Position numbers and translations under genes: made by a program
Assembly: GCF_946481715.1 (NCBI RefSeq)
Contig: NZ_CAMLOV010000040.1
Coordinates: 1-35,701 of the forward strand
DNA: 35,701 nucleotides
Source of the DNA: an uncultured Mucilaginibacter sp.
GTDB lineage: Bacteria > Bacteroidota > Bacteroidia > Sphingobacteriales > Sphingobacteriaceae
Direction: 5' to 3'
Notes under the pieces: model-generated
Database searches by the model: none
Told to the model about the DNA's origin: nothing
The model's input: only the letters and a program-made list of their open reading frames with translations
Shown: positions 14,466-23,983 of the stretch, piece after piece
How positions within the stretch are numbered: the first letter of the stretch is position 1
Layout of the letters: every line of letters starts with the position of its first letter

Positions 14466-17400
14466 ATGAGTTTATCGTCCGTAAGTATAAAAAGGCCAGT
14501 TTTGGCAACGGTGATGTCGGTTGTTATTGTCGTATTCGGCGTAATTGGCTATACATTTTTAGGGGTGAGGGATTTCCCCTCGGTAGACCCGCCAATTATA
14601 TCCGTATCAACCAGCTACTCGGGCGCCAACGCCGATGTAGTAGAGTCGCAAATAACCGAGCCGCTGGAGAAAGCCATTAACGGCGTGCCGGGCATCCGTA
14701 ATATATCGTCCACCAGTTCGGTAGGCTCAAGCAATATCACGGTAGAATTTAACCTGGATGCCGATTTAGAAACCGCTGCAAACGATGTGCGCGATAAAGT
14801 GAGCCAGGCACAGCGCCAGTTGCCGCAGGATATTAACGCCCCGCCGGTGGTTACCAAAGCCGATGCAAGCGCAGATAACATTATTACCCTCACCGTAAGC
14901 AGCGATAAGCGCAACATTATGCAGGTGAATGATTTTGCCGAGAACGTGCTGCAGGAAGGCTTGCAAACCATACCGGGCGTAAGTACCATTAATATACAGG
15001 GCCAGCGCCAGTACGCCATGCGTTTATGGATAGACCCCAACAAACTTTCGGCACTGGGTTTAACGGCTACCGATATTGGTACCGCCCTAAACCGCGAGAA
15101 CGTAGAACTGCCCGCAGGTAAAATTGAAGGTAATAATACCGAGATAACCATACGCGCACTGGGGAAGTTAACCAACGAAAAAGATTTTAATAATCTTATT
15201 ATCCGTGCGGATAGCAACCGGGTAATAAGGCTGAACGATATTGGCTACGCCGTGTTGGGTTCTGCCAATGAGGAAACCTCGCTAAAGGAAAGTTTTATAC
15301 CGATGGTGAGTTTAAACGTGGTGCCGCAGCCCGGTGCCAACTATGTGCAGATAGCCAAAGATTTTTACATCAGGCTTAAGCAGATACAAAAAGACTTGCC
15401 ACCGGATATTAAGGTGAAGGTTGCATTGGATAACACAAGGTTCATCAATAACTCGATAGTGGAGGTGAAGGAAACCCTGCTGATATCCTTTGTACTGGTG
15501 GTTATTATTATCTACCTCTTCTTCCGCGATTGGCTCATCGCGTTCCGCCCGCTGATAGATATCCCGGTATCGCTGATCGGGGCATTCTTTATCATGTACA
15601 TCTGCGGTTACTCCATTAATATATTAACCCTGTTGGGCATTGTGTTAGCCACCGGTTTGGTGGTGGATGATGGTATTGTGGTGACGGAGAATATCTACAA
15701 AAAAGTAGAAGCGGGTATGGAGATCAGGCGGGCTGCCTTCCAGGGCTCGGCGGAAATCTTCTTCGCGGTAGTTTCTACTTCGGTTACACTGGCGGCGGTG
15801 TTTTTGCCTATCATGTTTTTACAGGGCTTTACGGGCAGGCTGTTCCGCGAGTTTGCGGTAGTGGTGGCCGGCTCGGTGTTGATATCGGCATTTGTGTCGC
15901 TATCCTTAACACCGATGCTTAACGTTAAGCTGATTCGCAAGAGCCAGAAAAAATCAAGATTTTACGAGAAAACAGAGCCATTCTTTGTGGGCATGACTAA
16001 TGGTTACACCGAGACTTTGGTGAACTTCATGAAGACGAAATGGGTATCGTTTGCGATAATTGGAGGCTCGCTGTTACTAACGGGCGTGCTGTTTAAAATA
16101 ACCCCATCGGAGCTGGCCCCGCTTGATGACCGTAGTTTGCTGCGTTATTCGGTTACCGGTTCGGAAGGTGCAACTTTCGAATACATGACGCGCTATATGG
16201 ATAAAGTTGCGCAGATCGTAGCAGATTCTGTTCCCGAAGCAAATGTGAATTTGGAGATCGTATCGCCATCCTTTGGTGGCGGTGGTTCGGCCAACTCTGG
16301 CTTTGGCCGTGTTGGTTTGGTACCGCCCGATAAACGTAAGCGCACCCAGCAACAAATAGCCGACTTTTTAAATAAAAAATTGCGTGCCATGCCGGATGCA
16401 AGGGCCATTGTGGTGCAGGAACAAACCATAAGCGGTGGCGGTAGCGGTGCGCGTACATCATTGCCCGTGCAGTTTGTTATCCAAAACCAGGACTTTGAAA
16501 AGATACGTAAGGTACTGCCCGATTTTTTTGCAGAGGTATCAAAAAGTCCGGTTTTCCAGGGGACGGACATCAACCTTAAATTTACCAAACCCGAGCTTCG
16601 CGTAACAACAGACCGCGACCGCGCCCGCGACCTTGGCGTTTCGGTAGAGGATATTGCGCAAACTTTGCAGCTTTATTACAGCGGTGGCCGTTTAGATTAT
16701 TTTTTGATAAACGGTAAGCAATACCAGGTAATAGCCCAGGTAGACCGCGCCAACCGCGACCAACCGCTGGATCTGAAGTCGGTTTATGTGCGTAGCACAA
16801 GGGGCAACCTGGTACAGCTGGATAACGTGGTAAAAATAGCCGAAAGCGCAACGCCGCCTTCTATATACCATTTTAACCGTTACAAATCGGCAACCGTACA
16901 GGCGGGGCTTGCGCCGGGTAAGACTATTGGCGATGGTATTGCCGAGATGAACCGCATCTCTAAACAAATGCTGGACGAAACCTTTAGTACCGCGCTTAGC
17001 GGCCCATCGAGGGATTACTCGGAAGGTTCATCAAACATTGCCTTTGCATTTTTATTCGCCTTGTTGCTGATATACCTGGTGCTGGCTGCGCAGTTTGAGA
17101 GTTTTGTAGATCCGTTCATTGTGATGCTAACGGTACCATTGGCTATATCGGGGGCTTTCCTGTCGCTTTGGCTGTTCGATCAAACCTTCAACATCTTTAG
17201 TCAGATAGGTATCATTACCCTGGTAGGGCTGGTAACCAAAAACGGTATTTTGATAGTAGAGTTTGCCAACCAGCGTATGGAGGCCGGCTTAAACAAGTAC
17301 GATGCGGTGGTTGAGGCTGCAACATCGCGCCTTCGCCCTATATTAATGACCAGTTTGGCCGTAGTGTTGGGTTCGGTACCTATTGCATTGGCGTTGGGTG

Positions 17401-17594
17401 CCGGTGCAAAAAGCCGTATATCACTGGGCATCGTAATTATTGGCGGGATGTTGTTTTCGCTGGTGCTTACCTTGTATGTAATACCAACCATGTATATGGT
17501 GTTTGCATCAAAAACCCGTAAAGACCCGGATGAAGAAACCGAGGAAGAGGCGGCGGCAATCCATCCAACGCATATTATTATTCAAAAACATTAA
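14466..17594 (+). CDS. RND-family efflux pump inner-membrane permease
   Basis: The 1042-residue protein has full AcrB/MexB length, starting with SLSSVSIKRPVLATVMSVVI and the usual DFPSVDPP motif after TM1. Two porter halves follow TM1 and TM7. The proton-relay pair D401-D402 sits in TM4 (ATGLVVDDGIVVTENIYKK), and motif FLPIMFLQGFTGRLFREFAV follows. The C-terminal half has LVLAAQFESFVDPF and TLVGLVTKNGILIVEFANQR. These are hallmarks of proton-driven HAE1-type export of drugs, dyes, detergents or metabolites from the inner membrane and periplasm. It is placed between adaptor and channel genes with 3- and 8-base gaps. No regulator of TetR or MarR type is next to the operon. A short charged tail (DPDEETEEEAAA) ends the protein. 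Confidence 0.97.
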   Translation: MSLSSVSIKRPVLATVMSVVIVVFGVIGYTFLGVRDFPSVDPPIISVSTSYSGANADVVESQITEPLEKAINGVPGIRNISSTSSVGSSNITVEFNLDADLETAANDVRDKVSQAQRQLPQDINAPPVVTKADASADNIITLTVSSDKRNIMQVNDFAENVLQEGLQTIPGVSTINIQGQRQYAMRLWIDPNKLSALGLTATDIGTALNRENVELPAGKIEGNNTEITIRALGKLTNEKDFNNLIIRADSNRVIRLNDIGYAVLGSANEETSLKESFIPMVSLNVVPQPGANYVQIAKDFYIRLKQIQKDLPPDIKVKVALDNTRFINNSIVEVKETLLISFVLVVIIIYLFFRDWLIAFRPLIDIPVSLIGAFFIMYICGYSINILTLLGIVLATGLVVDDGIVVTENIYKKVEAGMEIRRAAFQGSAEIFFAVVSTSVTLAAVFLPIMFLQGFTGRLFREFAVVVAGSVLISAFVSLSLTPMLNVKLIRKSQKKSRFYEKTEPFFVGMTNGYTETLVNFMKTKWVSFAIIGGSLLLTGVLFKITPSELAPLDDRSLLRYSVTGSEGATFEYMTRYMDKVAQIVADSVPEANVNLEIVSPSFGGGGSANSGFGRVGLVPPDKRKRTQQQIADFLNKKLRAMPDARAIVVQEQTISGGGSGARTSLPVQFVIQNQDFEKIRKVLPDFFAEVSKSPVFQGTDINLKFTKPELRVTTDRDRARDLGVSVEDIAQTLQLYYSGGRLDYFLINGKQYQVIAQVDRANRDQPLDLKSVYVRSTRGNLVQLDNVVKIAESATPPSIYHFNRYKSATVQAGLAPGKTIGDGIAEMNRISKQMLDETFSTALSGPSRDYSEGSSNIAFAFLFALLLIYLVLAAQFESFVDPFIVMLTVPLAISGAFLSLWLFDQTFNIFSQIGIITLVGLVTKNGILIVEFANQRMEAGLNKYDAVVEAATSRLRPILMTSLAVVLGSVPIALALGAGAKSRISLGIVIIGGMLFSLVLTLYVIPTMYMVFASKTRKDPDEETEEEAAAIHPTHIIIQKH

Positions 17595-17602
17595 GCAGTA
17601 AA

Positions 17603-18919
17603 ATGAAGATAAAACATATAATAAGCTTAATTTTTTGCTGTGCTGCTATTGTAAATGCAAAAGCGCAGGATGCTCCATTGCTTACTTTAAAGGATGCGGT
17701 AGAGATAGCCTTAAAGAATAACTATAATATCAAGTTATCGCAAAATAACGCTGCTATATCCGGCAATAACGTAACCTTGGGCAATGCAGGCTTTTTACCG
17801 ACGGTAACAGGTAACCTTACCCAAAACAGCAGCATACAAACCACCAAGCAAACCCGCAGCGATGGTACGGTGAACGACATAAAAAATGCACACAACAGCA
17901 ATTTAAACTATGGCGTAAACCTTAACTGGACCATATTTGACGGCTTTGCCATGTTTGCCACTTACGACCAGCTAAAACAATTGGATAAACTGGGTGCTAT
18001 CCGCCTGCAGGATACCATCCAAAGTACCGTGGCAAACGTTATCAATACGTACTACAACCTCATCAGCCAAAACGAGCAGATAAAAGCTCTGCGCGGGGCG
18101 ATAGATATTTCGCGTACGCAACTGCGCTACGCCAACGATAAATTTACAGTCGGCCGGGTTTCGCGGCTTGATGTGTACAATGCTCAGGTAAATTTAAATA
18201 CCGATACCGCCGCGCTGATAGTGCAATTGCAGCAATTTAAATCCAGCAAGATACAGTTGAACCAACTGCTGGTTCGCGACCTGCAAACCGATTTTTCGGT
18301 AGGCGATACCATCGTGGTAGACCGCTCGTTAGTTTTGGGCGAAATCATTGGCAAAGCACAAACCCAAAACCCGGGCATCCTGTCGTCGCAAATAAACAAA
18401 CGCCTGGCAGATATCAACTTGAAACAGGTACGCAGCACCCGTTACCCGGTGGTTGGGCTTACATCGGGATATACCTTTTCGCGCAGCAAAACACCAGCGG
18501 GCTTTACGCTGCAGCAAAATGCACATGGCCTGGCTTATGGCGTTACGGCATCAATCAATATCTTCGACGGGCTAAACCAGTGGAGAAGGGAACGCAACGC
18601 GAAATTGCAGATAGATAACGCCGACATCGATTACAAAAAAACAATGCTGGAAGTGGAAGCACAGATAAGCAATTTTTATGCTTCGTACCTTTCGGGGATC
18701 GATCTGATCAGGATAGGGCAATCGAACGTTGAGCTGGCGCGCAAGAATTTAGAGATATCTTTAGAGAAATACAGACTGGGCAACATCACCCCGCTGGAGA
18801 TCCGCGAAGCACAACGCAACTACCTTGATGCACAATCCACCTTTTTTTCGGCACAATATCAAAGCAAAATGGCCGAGGTTACGCTTAAACAAATAACTAA
18901 CAGTATTAATATTCAATAA
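17603..18919 (+). CDS. TolC-family outer-membrane efflux channel
   Basis: The 438-residue protein has a signal peptide ending AKA-Q (about residue 21) and two outer-membrane efflux protein repeats (about 25-220 and 245-435). The typical start of the first repeat, LTLKDAVEIALKNNYNIKLS, is present, with matching LEISLEKYRLGNITPLEIRE near the second repeat end. Long alpha-helical segments would form the periplasmic tunnel. It completes the tripartite pump with the adaptor and permease directly upstream. No lipobox is evident. The next gene, a response regulator, starts 36 bases after its stop and may be read from the same transcript. Confidence 0.95.
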   Translation: MKIKHIISLIFCCAAIVNAKAQDAPLLTLKDAVEIALKNNYNIKLSQNNAAISGNNVTLGNAGFLPTVTGNLTQNSSIQTTKQTRSDGTVNDIKNAHNSNLNYGVNLNWTIFDGFAMFATYDQLKQLDKLGAIRLQDTIQSTVANVINTYYNLISQNEQIKALRGAIDISRTQLRYANDKFTVGRVSRLDVYNAQVNLNTDTAALIVQLQQFKSSKIQLNQLLVRDLQTDFSVGDTIVVDRSLVLGEIIGKAQTQNPGILSSQINKRLADINLKQVRSTRYPVVGLTSGYTFSRSKTPAGFTLQQNAHGLAYGVTASINIFDGLNQWRRERNAKLQIDNADIDYKKTMLEVEAQISNFYASYLSGIDLIRIGQSNVELARKNLEISLEKYRLGNITPLEIREAQRNYLDAQSTFFSAQYQSKMAEVTLKQITNSINIQ

Positions 18920-18955
18920 AGTATATTTAATTGCTTTAAAAGATTATTTTTGAAC

Positions 18956-19339
18956 ATGCCTGTCCGCTATAAACTTTGCTTGCTTATTGATGATAATTAC
19001 ATCGATAACTTTGTGACGCGCAAGATTTTAGAAAGCGGCAATTTTGCGGATAGCATTATTGTGCAGCAGTCGCCCCACGATGCCTTAGCTGCAATGAAAC
19101 TGGGGACGATAAAGCCGGACGTTATTTTTTTGGATATCCGCATGCCCGACATGACCGGCTTTGAGTTTTTGGACGAGTACGATAAGCTGGAACTGGGTAC
19201 TGAGCACCCGGTAAAAATTTTCATGCTATCTTCCTCGCTGGATCCAACAGATATGACCAATTCTTTAAACAGCAGGCACGTAACGCAATTTATACATAAA
19301 CCACTTACTTACGAGGCGCTCGAAGAACTTAGCACATGA
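18956..19339 (+). CDS. Single-domain response regulator (CheY-like)
   Basis: The 127-residue receiver domain has acidic residues D12-D13, phospho-acceptor D60 (VIFLDIRMPD), S92 (MLSSSLD) and K115 (HKPLTYEAL), with no output domain. I start at ATG 18956; a TTG at 18950 would add two residues. Its stop overlaps the start of the kinase gene by four bases (ATGA), so the two are translationally coupled. The type resembles receivers that serve PAS-rich hybrid sensor systems of Bacteroidota. No kinase is adjacent, and a role for the efflux operon upstream is only a positional guess. Confidence 0.9.
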   Translation: MPVRYKLCLLIDDNYIDNFVTRKILESGNFADSIIVQQSPHDALAAMKLGTIKPDVIFLDIRMPDMTGFEFLDEYDKLELGTEHPVKIFMLSSSLDPTDMTNSLNSRHVTQFIHKPLTYEALEELST

Positions 19340-20187
19340 TATTAGTAGCAGATAGCGGGTCTTCCAAAACAGACTGGCTGCTTTCGGGACCGGATGGTGA
19401 GCCAAAAGCGTTCAGGTCGGTAGGGTTAAACCCGTACTTCCTCACAGAAAAAGAGATCCTAAAAATATTACAGGAACAGATAACCGACCTGCTGCCATAC
19501 GCCCCCGAAATAGATGAGATATACTTTTTTGGCGCGGGCTGCTCCAGCCCCGACAGGCACGAGATCGTATCCAACGCGCTGAGCGCATTATTCCCTCAAT
19601 CATACATTAGTGTAGACAGCGACCTTTTGGCCTCGGCATACGCCACCTGCGGGCACGAGAAGGGCTTTTGCTGTATCCTCGGCACCGGCTCAAACATTTC
19701 CTTCTTCGATGGTGAAGAAATACACGACGGGCAACACGGGCTTGGCTATGTACTTGGCGACGAAGGCGCGGGTACCATCATCGGCAAAACCCTCGTAACC
19801 GATTTCCTATACGGTAAGATGCCACAGGAGATACACGATAAATTTTATGAGGCTTACCATTTAGATAAAGAGGTGGTGATAAAAAACGTGTACCAAAAGC
19901 CGGCGGCAAACTCTTACCTCGCTTCGTTCTCCCGCTTCATTAGCCAGGCGCGCAATACCGAATATGCGCAGGCACTGCTCAGAAACATCTTTCAGGAGTT
20001 TGTAGATACCAACATCAAATCGTACCCACAATACAATAAGTTCAAATGCCATTTTGTTGGTTCCATCGCTTTTATATTCTCCACCGAACTAAAAGCGGTT
20101 TGCGAGGAAAATGGTGTGCATGTAGGAAAGATCATAAAACAACCAATAAACGATTTATTGGAGTTTATGGTGAAAAGGAACGGGTAG
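19336..20187 (+). CDS. N-acetylglucosamine kinase-like BadF/BcrA ATPase-family protein
   Basis: The 283-residue sugar-kinase/HSP70-fold protein has phosphate-1 motif DSGSSKTDW (6-14), catalytic-region VDSDLLASAYA (about 93-103), phosphate-2 motif GTGSN (116-120), and GYVLGDEGAG (137-146), typical of GlcNAc kinases that recycle amino sugars to the 6-phosphate. Length matches the family. It is cytosolic. The coupling with a response regulator through ATGA overlap is common in Bacteroidota, to my knowledge, but its meaning is unclear. Substrate specificity (GlcNAc versus other sugar) is inferred. Confidence 0.82.
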   Translation: MILVADSGSSKTDWLLSGPDGEPKAFRSVGLNPYFLTEKEILKILQEQITDLLPYAPEIDEIYFFGAGCSSPDRHEIVSNALSALFPQSYISVDSDLLASAYATCGHEKGFCCILGTGSNISFFDGEEIHDGQHGLGYVLGDEGAGTIIGKTLVTDFLYGKMPQEIHDKFYEAYHLDKEVVIKNVYQKPAANSYLASFSRFISQARNTEYAQALLRNIFQEFVDTNIKSYPQYNKFKCHFVGSIAFIFSTELKAVCEENGVHVGKIIKQPINDLLEFMVKRNG

Positions 20188-20257
20188 TTAATCCATCGTG
20201 TCGTAAACTACCCTTTACTTGTCGCCTTCGCAGCCCCTAAACAATTTCTCGGACCCC

Positions 20258-20279
20258 GATATTTATATCATTAAATATC
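20258..20279. promoter_or_regulatory. Dyad just upstream of the RibD-type reductase gene
   Basis: GATATTTA (20258-20265) and TAAATATC (20272-20279) are exact reverse complements with a six-base centre, ending six bases before the ATG. It could be an operator or a translation-masking hairpin. AT-richness makes chance occurrence possible. Confidence 0.3.
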
Positions 20280-20285
20280 AATGTA

Positions 20286-20876
20286 ATGAGGAAGCTGATT
20301 TTAAAGATGGAAACCACTCTCGACGGCTACGTGGAGGGAAAGAATGGCGATATGAGCTGGATGCAATTCGATGATGATGCAACATGGGCCGAGCTGTTTG
20401 ATATGCTAAACGATAAGGTTGACCTGTTCCTGCTTGGCCGCAACATGTGGCACGGATACCGCGACTATTGGAGGAAAGCACTGGCAGAGCCTGACAAGTT
20501 TTCGAAACACGAAGTAGAATACGCTAAGCTTGCAGAAAAAACGCCGCATATTGTTTTCTCTAAAACCCTCAAAGAGTCCGGCTGGGAAAATACAACCATC
20601 AATAGCGGGGACCTGGAAGCTGAAATAAAAAAGATAAAAGCATCCGACGGGAAGGATATCCAAATTGTGGGCGGTGCTGAGTTTGCAGCATCCATGCTTG
20701 ATACGGGATTAGTAGACGAGTACCGCATATTGGTAAACCCGGCCATAATTGGCGGCGGCAAATCATTTTTCCACCAGATAAAAAACCGCCACTCGCTGCA
20801 ACTAACAGAAGTTAAACAGCTCAACGGCCGGGTAGTGGCATTGGTTTATAAGCAACTGGATACTGACAAAAAGTAA
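20286..20876 (+). CDS. Dihydrofolate reductase-family (RibD C-terminal domain) protein
   Basis: The 196-residue protein begins with the family's opening strand and loop, MRKLILKMETTLDGYVEGKNG. It then has LFLLGRNMWHGYRDYW and the nucleotide-binding stretch IQIVGGAEFAASML with DEYRILVNPAIIGGGKSFF. These proteins reduce small substrates with NADPH, or are relatives of riboflavin reductase; the exact reaction is unknown for stand-alone members. It is cytosolic and probably transcribed alone. The closely spaced dyad upstream may regulate it. It converges on the lnt gene across 82 bases. Confidence 0.87.
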   Translation: MRKLILKMETTLDGYVEGKNGDMSWMQFDDDATWAELFDMLNDKVDLFLLGRNMWHGYRDYWRKALAEPDKFSKHEVEYAKLAEKTPHIVFSKTLKESGWENTTINSGDLEAEIKKIKASDGKDIQIVGGAEFAASMLDTGLVDEYRILVNPAIIGGGKSFFHQIKNRHSLQLTEVKQLNGRVVALVYKQLDTDKK

Positions 20877-20958
20877 CTGCTGTTTGGTACTTGCTTTAGC
20901 AAAAAAGCAATCAGGTCGATCTCAGGTCTTTTTAATGGCCTCATGGATTTAAATGTAG

Positions 20959-22581
20959 CTAAGCCGCCGCGACTTTTTTCTTCAAAAATTGCTTTATCAA
21001 CAAAAAAGCAATCCCCAGCACCGCTAAAATACTCCCGATTTTTGGCAGGTAATCGCCATACGCTACGTAAAAGGTAATGTCGCTGTTTAGGTTGATATCC
21101 TGCTTAAGGGCAGTTTTTACCCACCAGGCGCTGTGTTGCACCACATCGCCACGCTGGTTGATGAAGGCCGAGATACCCGTATTGGCCGAGCGGCATACCC
21201 AACGGCGGGTTTCGATGGCGCGTAGCTTGGCGTAATCGAGGTGCTGGTCTTTACCGGATGTGTTTTCCCACCAGCCATCATTAGTAATAATGGCGATAAA
21301 CTGCGAACCCTGCCTTACCGATTTGGCAATCCACTCGCCCCAGATAGATTCGTAACAAATAACAGGCGTTACGCCAATGCCGCTTTGCGCGTATAAAACG
21401 CTTGGCTCGGGCTGGATGGTGTAAGCGCCTGTTGCCCCGCCCAAATGGGCAAACACAGGTTTCAGAAAGAATAGCGCATTGGCAAAAGGCAACGACTCTG
21501 CCCCCGGCACCAACCGCGATTTATGGTAGAATTGCACTTTAGCCGAATTTTCGATATTGATTGCCGTGCTGTAGCGGTCCCAAAAACCACCATCGGGGAG
21601 AGGCGAAGCCGTTTTATTTACAAGCTTATCGTAAAAGCGGTAGGTTTCGCCGCCGGTAAGCACATTGGCATTTTTGTACTTGTAGAGAAAGCGCCTTACC
21701 TGCAGGTAATAATTATTTGTTAAAGCACGGTCCTCATCTATTGGCTCAACAATAGCGGTTTCGGGCCAGATAAAGAACTCGGTATTTGGCTGCGCCAGGG
21801 AATCTGATAGTTGTGTAAGCGTCTCTATCTGTTTAAAAACAGGTATAGAACCTTGCTTTTCGTACGGATCGATATTAGGCTGGGCAACTACAATATTAGC
21901 AGGGTTTAACTGTTCCCGGTAACTGTAGTATCGGGTTAGTGAAATAGCTATGGGCACTACCAGCACCAGTGCAACTGCAACAATTAACTTTAGCCGCGTT
22001 TGTTTTAGCTGTGCTTCCCGTAACCCCACGTAAATTAAAAACAGCAGGATGTTTACCATCCATACCCAAATGGTACCACCATATACCCCGGTATACTCAT
22101 ACCATTGTACCCATTGGTGAGATACGGCGAAGCCGTTCCCAAGGGTCATCCAGGGGAAGTTGAGGTCCCAGCTTTGGTGCAGGTATTCGTAGCCTATCCA
22201 AAAACAAACCAGACCGATGAGCCCTATGGTTCGGTTGGTTTTTAAACGCAGGCGGTAATAAAGCCAGCAGGCGGTGCTCATTAGCAGCGGCCCCAGCATA
22301 TAAGGTATCAGTGAAATGGGCGCGGCTATTACCGGGCCAATCATTTTAAGCGAGTTATACACCCAATAAACACACAAGGTGTTCCAAATAACAAACCCAA
22401 TAAATGTGGCATTAAATATCTGTTTGCCTTTTTTTGCCGAGGTGGATTGGATAATGTTTTCCATCATCAGCAACATGGGCACTAACCCAATAAACAGCAG
22501 TATAGTGGTATAGGGGGTAGGTGGCCAGGCCAACCAAAGCATTAAGCCGGAAAATATAGATAGGGGAAGGTTTTTTTTCAT
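20959..22581 (-). CDS. lnt: Apolipoprotein N-acyltransferase
   Basis: The 540-residue protein has about seven hydrophobic segments in the first 215 residues, then a nitrilase-type domain (about 228-500) and a final membrane helix (about 505-530). The catalytic triad is visible as E274 (FIWPETAIV), K354 (YHKSRLVPGAESLPF) and C409 (PVICYESIWGEW), matching the E. coli Lnt Glu-Lys-Cys arrangement. The enzyme adds the third acyl chain to lipoproteins at the inner membrane. Its ATG overlaps the stop codon of the DUF1572 gene by one base (TGATG), and rsmI lies upstream, so all three likely share a transcript. The presence of lnt fits the lipoprotein-type signals on proteins elsewhere in the window. 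Confidence 0.93.
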   Translation of the reverse strand: MKKNLPLSIFSGLMLWLAWPPTPYTTILLFIGLVPMLLMMENIIQSTSAKKGKQIFNATFIGFVIWNTLCVYWVYNSLKMIGPVIAAPISLIPYMLGPLLMSTACWLYYRLRLKTNRTIGLIGLVCFWIGYEYLHQSWDLNFPWMTLGNGFAVSHQWVQWYEYTGVYGGTIWVWMVNILLFLIYVGLREAQLKQTRLKLIVAVALVLVVPIAISLTRYYSYREQLNPANIVVAQPNIDPYEKQGSIPVFKQIETLTQLSDSLAQPNTEFFIWPETAIVEPIDEDRALTNNYYLQVRRFLYKYKNANVLTGGETYRFYDKLVNKTASPLPDGGFWDRYSTAINIENSAKVQFYHKSRLVPGAESLPFANALFFLKPVFAHLGGATGAYTIQPEPSVLYAQSGIGVTPVICYESIWGEWIAKSVRQGSQFIAIITNDGWWENTSGKDQHLDYAKLRAIETRRWVCRSANTGISAFINQRGDVVQHSAWWVKTALKQDINLNSDITFYVAYGDYLPKIGSILAVLGIAFLLIKQFLKKKVAAA

Positions 22582-23120
22582 CAGGTGGATTTTTTTGCCG
22601 CCTCACCGGCAAACTTATTGGCGTTAAATTCCTGGGTTTTACCCCGGGGGATAGTGAGGGAGGCCCAATTATTATCGGCAATCATTTTGGCTATGAATAC
22701 AATTTGGCCAATATGGTATGGGTAGTGAGCCAACTGCCGGTTTATGGCATCGGTAACTGTATGCTTTTCGCCACGGATAAAAATATCGGTAGCCCAATTA
22801 CTTTCGTTTAAAGAATCCAGTGCGCCGAACAGGCAAGCCCAACCTTCGTTCCATTGGGCCATCAGTTCATCGCGGCTTAGTGTATTGCTTTCAAATTCGG
22901 CATCCCGTTGCCGCCAGGGCTTTTCGCCGTCGCTTATTAAAAAGTCTGTCCATCGCGATAGCATATTTCCCCAAAGGTGCTTTACAATGGTGGCAATGCT
23001 GTTACTTTCGGCATTATATTGCCAAAACAGTGCATCATCATCCACCTGCGCCATGGCGCGTTCGCCTACCGATTTATAATACTCAAACTGTTTACGTGCG
23101 CTTTGCAGGTAATGGTCCAT
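22581..23120 (-). CDS. DUF1572/DinB-like four-helix protein
   Basis: From ATG 23118-23120 the protein is 179 residues: MDHYLQSARKQFEYYKSVGE. It is helical, with His residues H48 (IVKHLWGN), H132 and H136 (LAHYPYHIGQI) at the positions where DinB-like proteins bind a metal ion. DUF1572 members belong to the DinB superfamily, often thiol- or stress-linked; the reaction is unknown. The in-frame start further upstream (23201) would extend into the rsmI gene with no family similarity, so I prefer the inner ATG. It lies seven bases after rsmI and overlaps lnt by one base. Confidence 0.85.
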   Translation of the reverse strand: MDHYLQSARKQFEYYKSVGERAMAQVDDDALFWQYNAESNSIATIVKHLWGNMLSRWTDFLISDGEKPWRQRDAEFESNTLSRDELMAQWNEGWACLFGALDSLNESNWATDIFIRGEKHTVTDAINRQLAHYPYHIGQIVFIAKMIADNNWASLTIPRGKTQEFNANKFAGEAAKKST

Positions 23121-23127
23121 ATTAATA

Positions 23128-23868
23128 CTAATCTTCGTCCTCGTCGTTGCTGTATTTTCTCTTTTTCTTATCCACTTCAACAGGTGCAGCTCCCGCAACA
23201 CACATTACAAACTCGCCTTTTAGCGGGTGTGTTTCAAAATAGGCCTTTACCTCTGTAACTGTACCACGCACGGTCTCCTCAAACATCTTGGTCAGCTCGC
23301 GCGATACGGATATCTGCCTATCGGCACCCCAAAAAGTGGCCATTTCTTCCAGCGTTTTTAATAAACGGTGCGGCGATTCGTAAAGTATCAGCGTACGTTC
23401 TTCGGTGGCCAATTGTTTGTAACGTGTTTGCCGCCCTTTTTTCAGCGGCAAAAATCCTTCAAAGCAAAACTTATCGGTAGGGAAGCCCGAGTTTACCAGT
23501 GCCGGCACAAAGGCAGTAGCACCGGGCAGGCATTCCACGGCGATATTGAACTTTAAAGCTTCGCGAACGAGGAAGAAGCCGGGATCGGAGATAGCGGGGG
23601 TACCTGCGTCAGATATCAGCGCTACGTTTTGGCCCATCAGCAAGAATTTGATGATCTCGTTACTACTTTGGTGTTCGTTGTGCTGGTGGTGCGCAAACAC
23701 TTTGTTCTGGATCTCGAAATGCTTAAGCAAAGGGGCAGAGGTACGCGTATCCTCGGCCAATATCAGGTCGGCTTCTTTTAAAATACGGATAGCCCTAAAG
23801 GTCATGTCCTCCAGGTTGCCGATGGGTGTGGGTACTAAGTATAGTTTACCGGTTGGTGTTGGGTTCAT
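23128..23868 (-). CDS. rsmI: 16S rRNA (cytidine-1402-2'-O)-methyltransferase
   Basis: The 246-residue protein has the SAM-binding and family motifs of RsmI in order: YLVPTPIGNLEDMTFRAIRI (10-29), AEDTRTSAPLLKHF (38-51), LISDAGTPAISDPGF (84-98), CLPGATAFVPALVNSG and FEGFLPLKKG. RsmI methylates the 2'-hydroxyl of C1402 in the ribosomal decoding centre. The C-terminus has a charged tail (KKKRKYSNDEDED) longer than the core fold needs. It leads the operon with DUF1572 and lnt, and is divergent from serS across 115 bases. Confidence 0.95.
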   Translation of the reverse strand: MNPTPTGKLYLVPTPIGNLEDMTFRAIRILKEADLILAEDTRTSAPLLKHFEIQNKVFAHHQHNEHQSSNEIIKFLLMGQNVALISDAGTPAISDPGFFLVREALKFNIAVECLPGATAFVPALVNSGFPTDKFCFEGFLPLKKGRQTRYKQLATEERTLILYESPHRLLKTLEEMATFWGADRQISVSRELTKMFEETVRGTVTEVKAYFETHPLKGEFVMCVAGAAPVEVDKKKRKYSNDEDED

Positions 23869-23959
23869 CGTTATAGTGGCAGTAGCAGTTGCGGTGGCAG
23901 TTAATATATTTGCAATTAAAAAAAACTGCTGCTGCTACCTAATACTGCTACTTAAAAAA

Positions 23960-23967
23960 TATCTTTG
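23960..23967 (+). promoter_or_regulatory. TAnnTTTG -7 box for serS
   Basis: TATCTTTG is a perfect match to the Bacteroidota -7 consensus, 16 bases before the serS ATG, giving a very short leader of about 10 nt. No TTTG lies 19-22 nt upstream, so the -33 element is weak. Confidence 0.5.
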
Positions 23968-23983
23968 CCTAAAAATTATAATA

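Noticed and set aside
18945..18952. TATTTTTG box before the response regulator gene
   Set aside because: It ends three bases before the ATG at 18956, so the predicted start would fall at or inside the start codon, and there is no -33 element. The sequence is AT-rich, so chance is likely.
23905..23912. TATATTTG box in the rsmI-serS gap
   Set aside because: It matches the -7 consensus, but there is no TTTG at 19-22 nt upstream, and a better-placed box at 23960-23967 lies nearer to serS.
23546..23983. N-terminal extension of the serS open frame
   Set aside because: The 146 extra codons lie mostly antisense to rsmI and show no seryl-tRNA synthetase similarity; the canonical start is ATG 23984.
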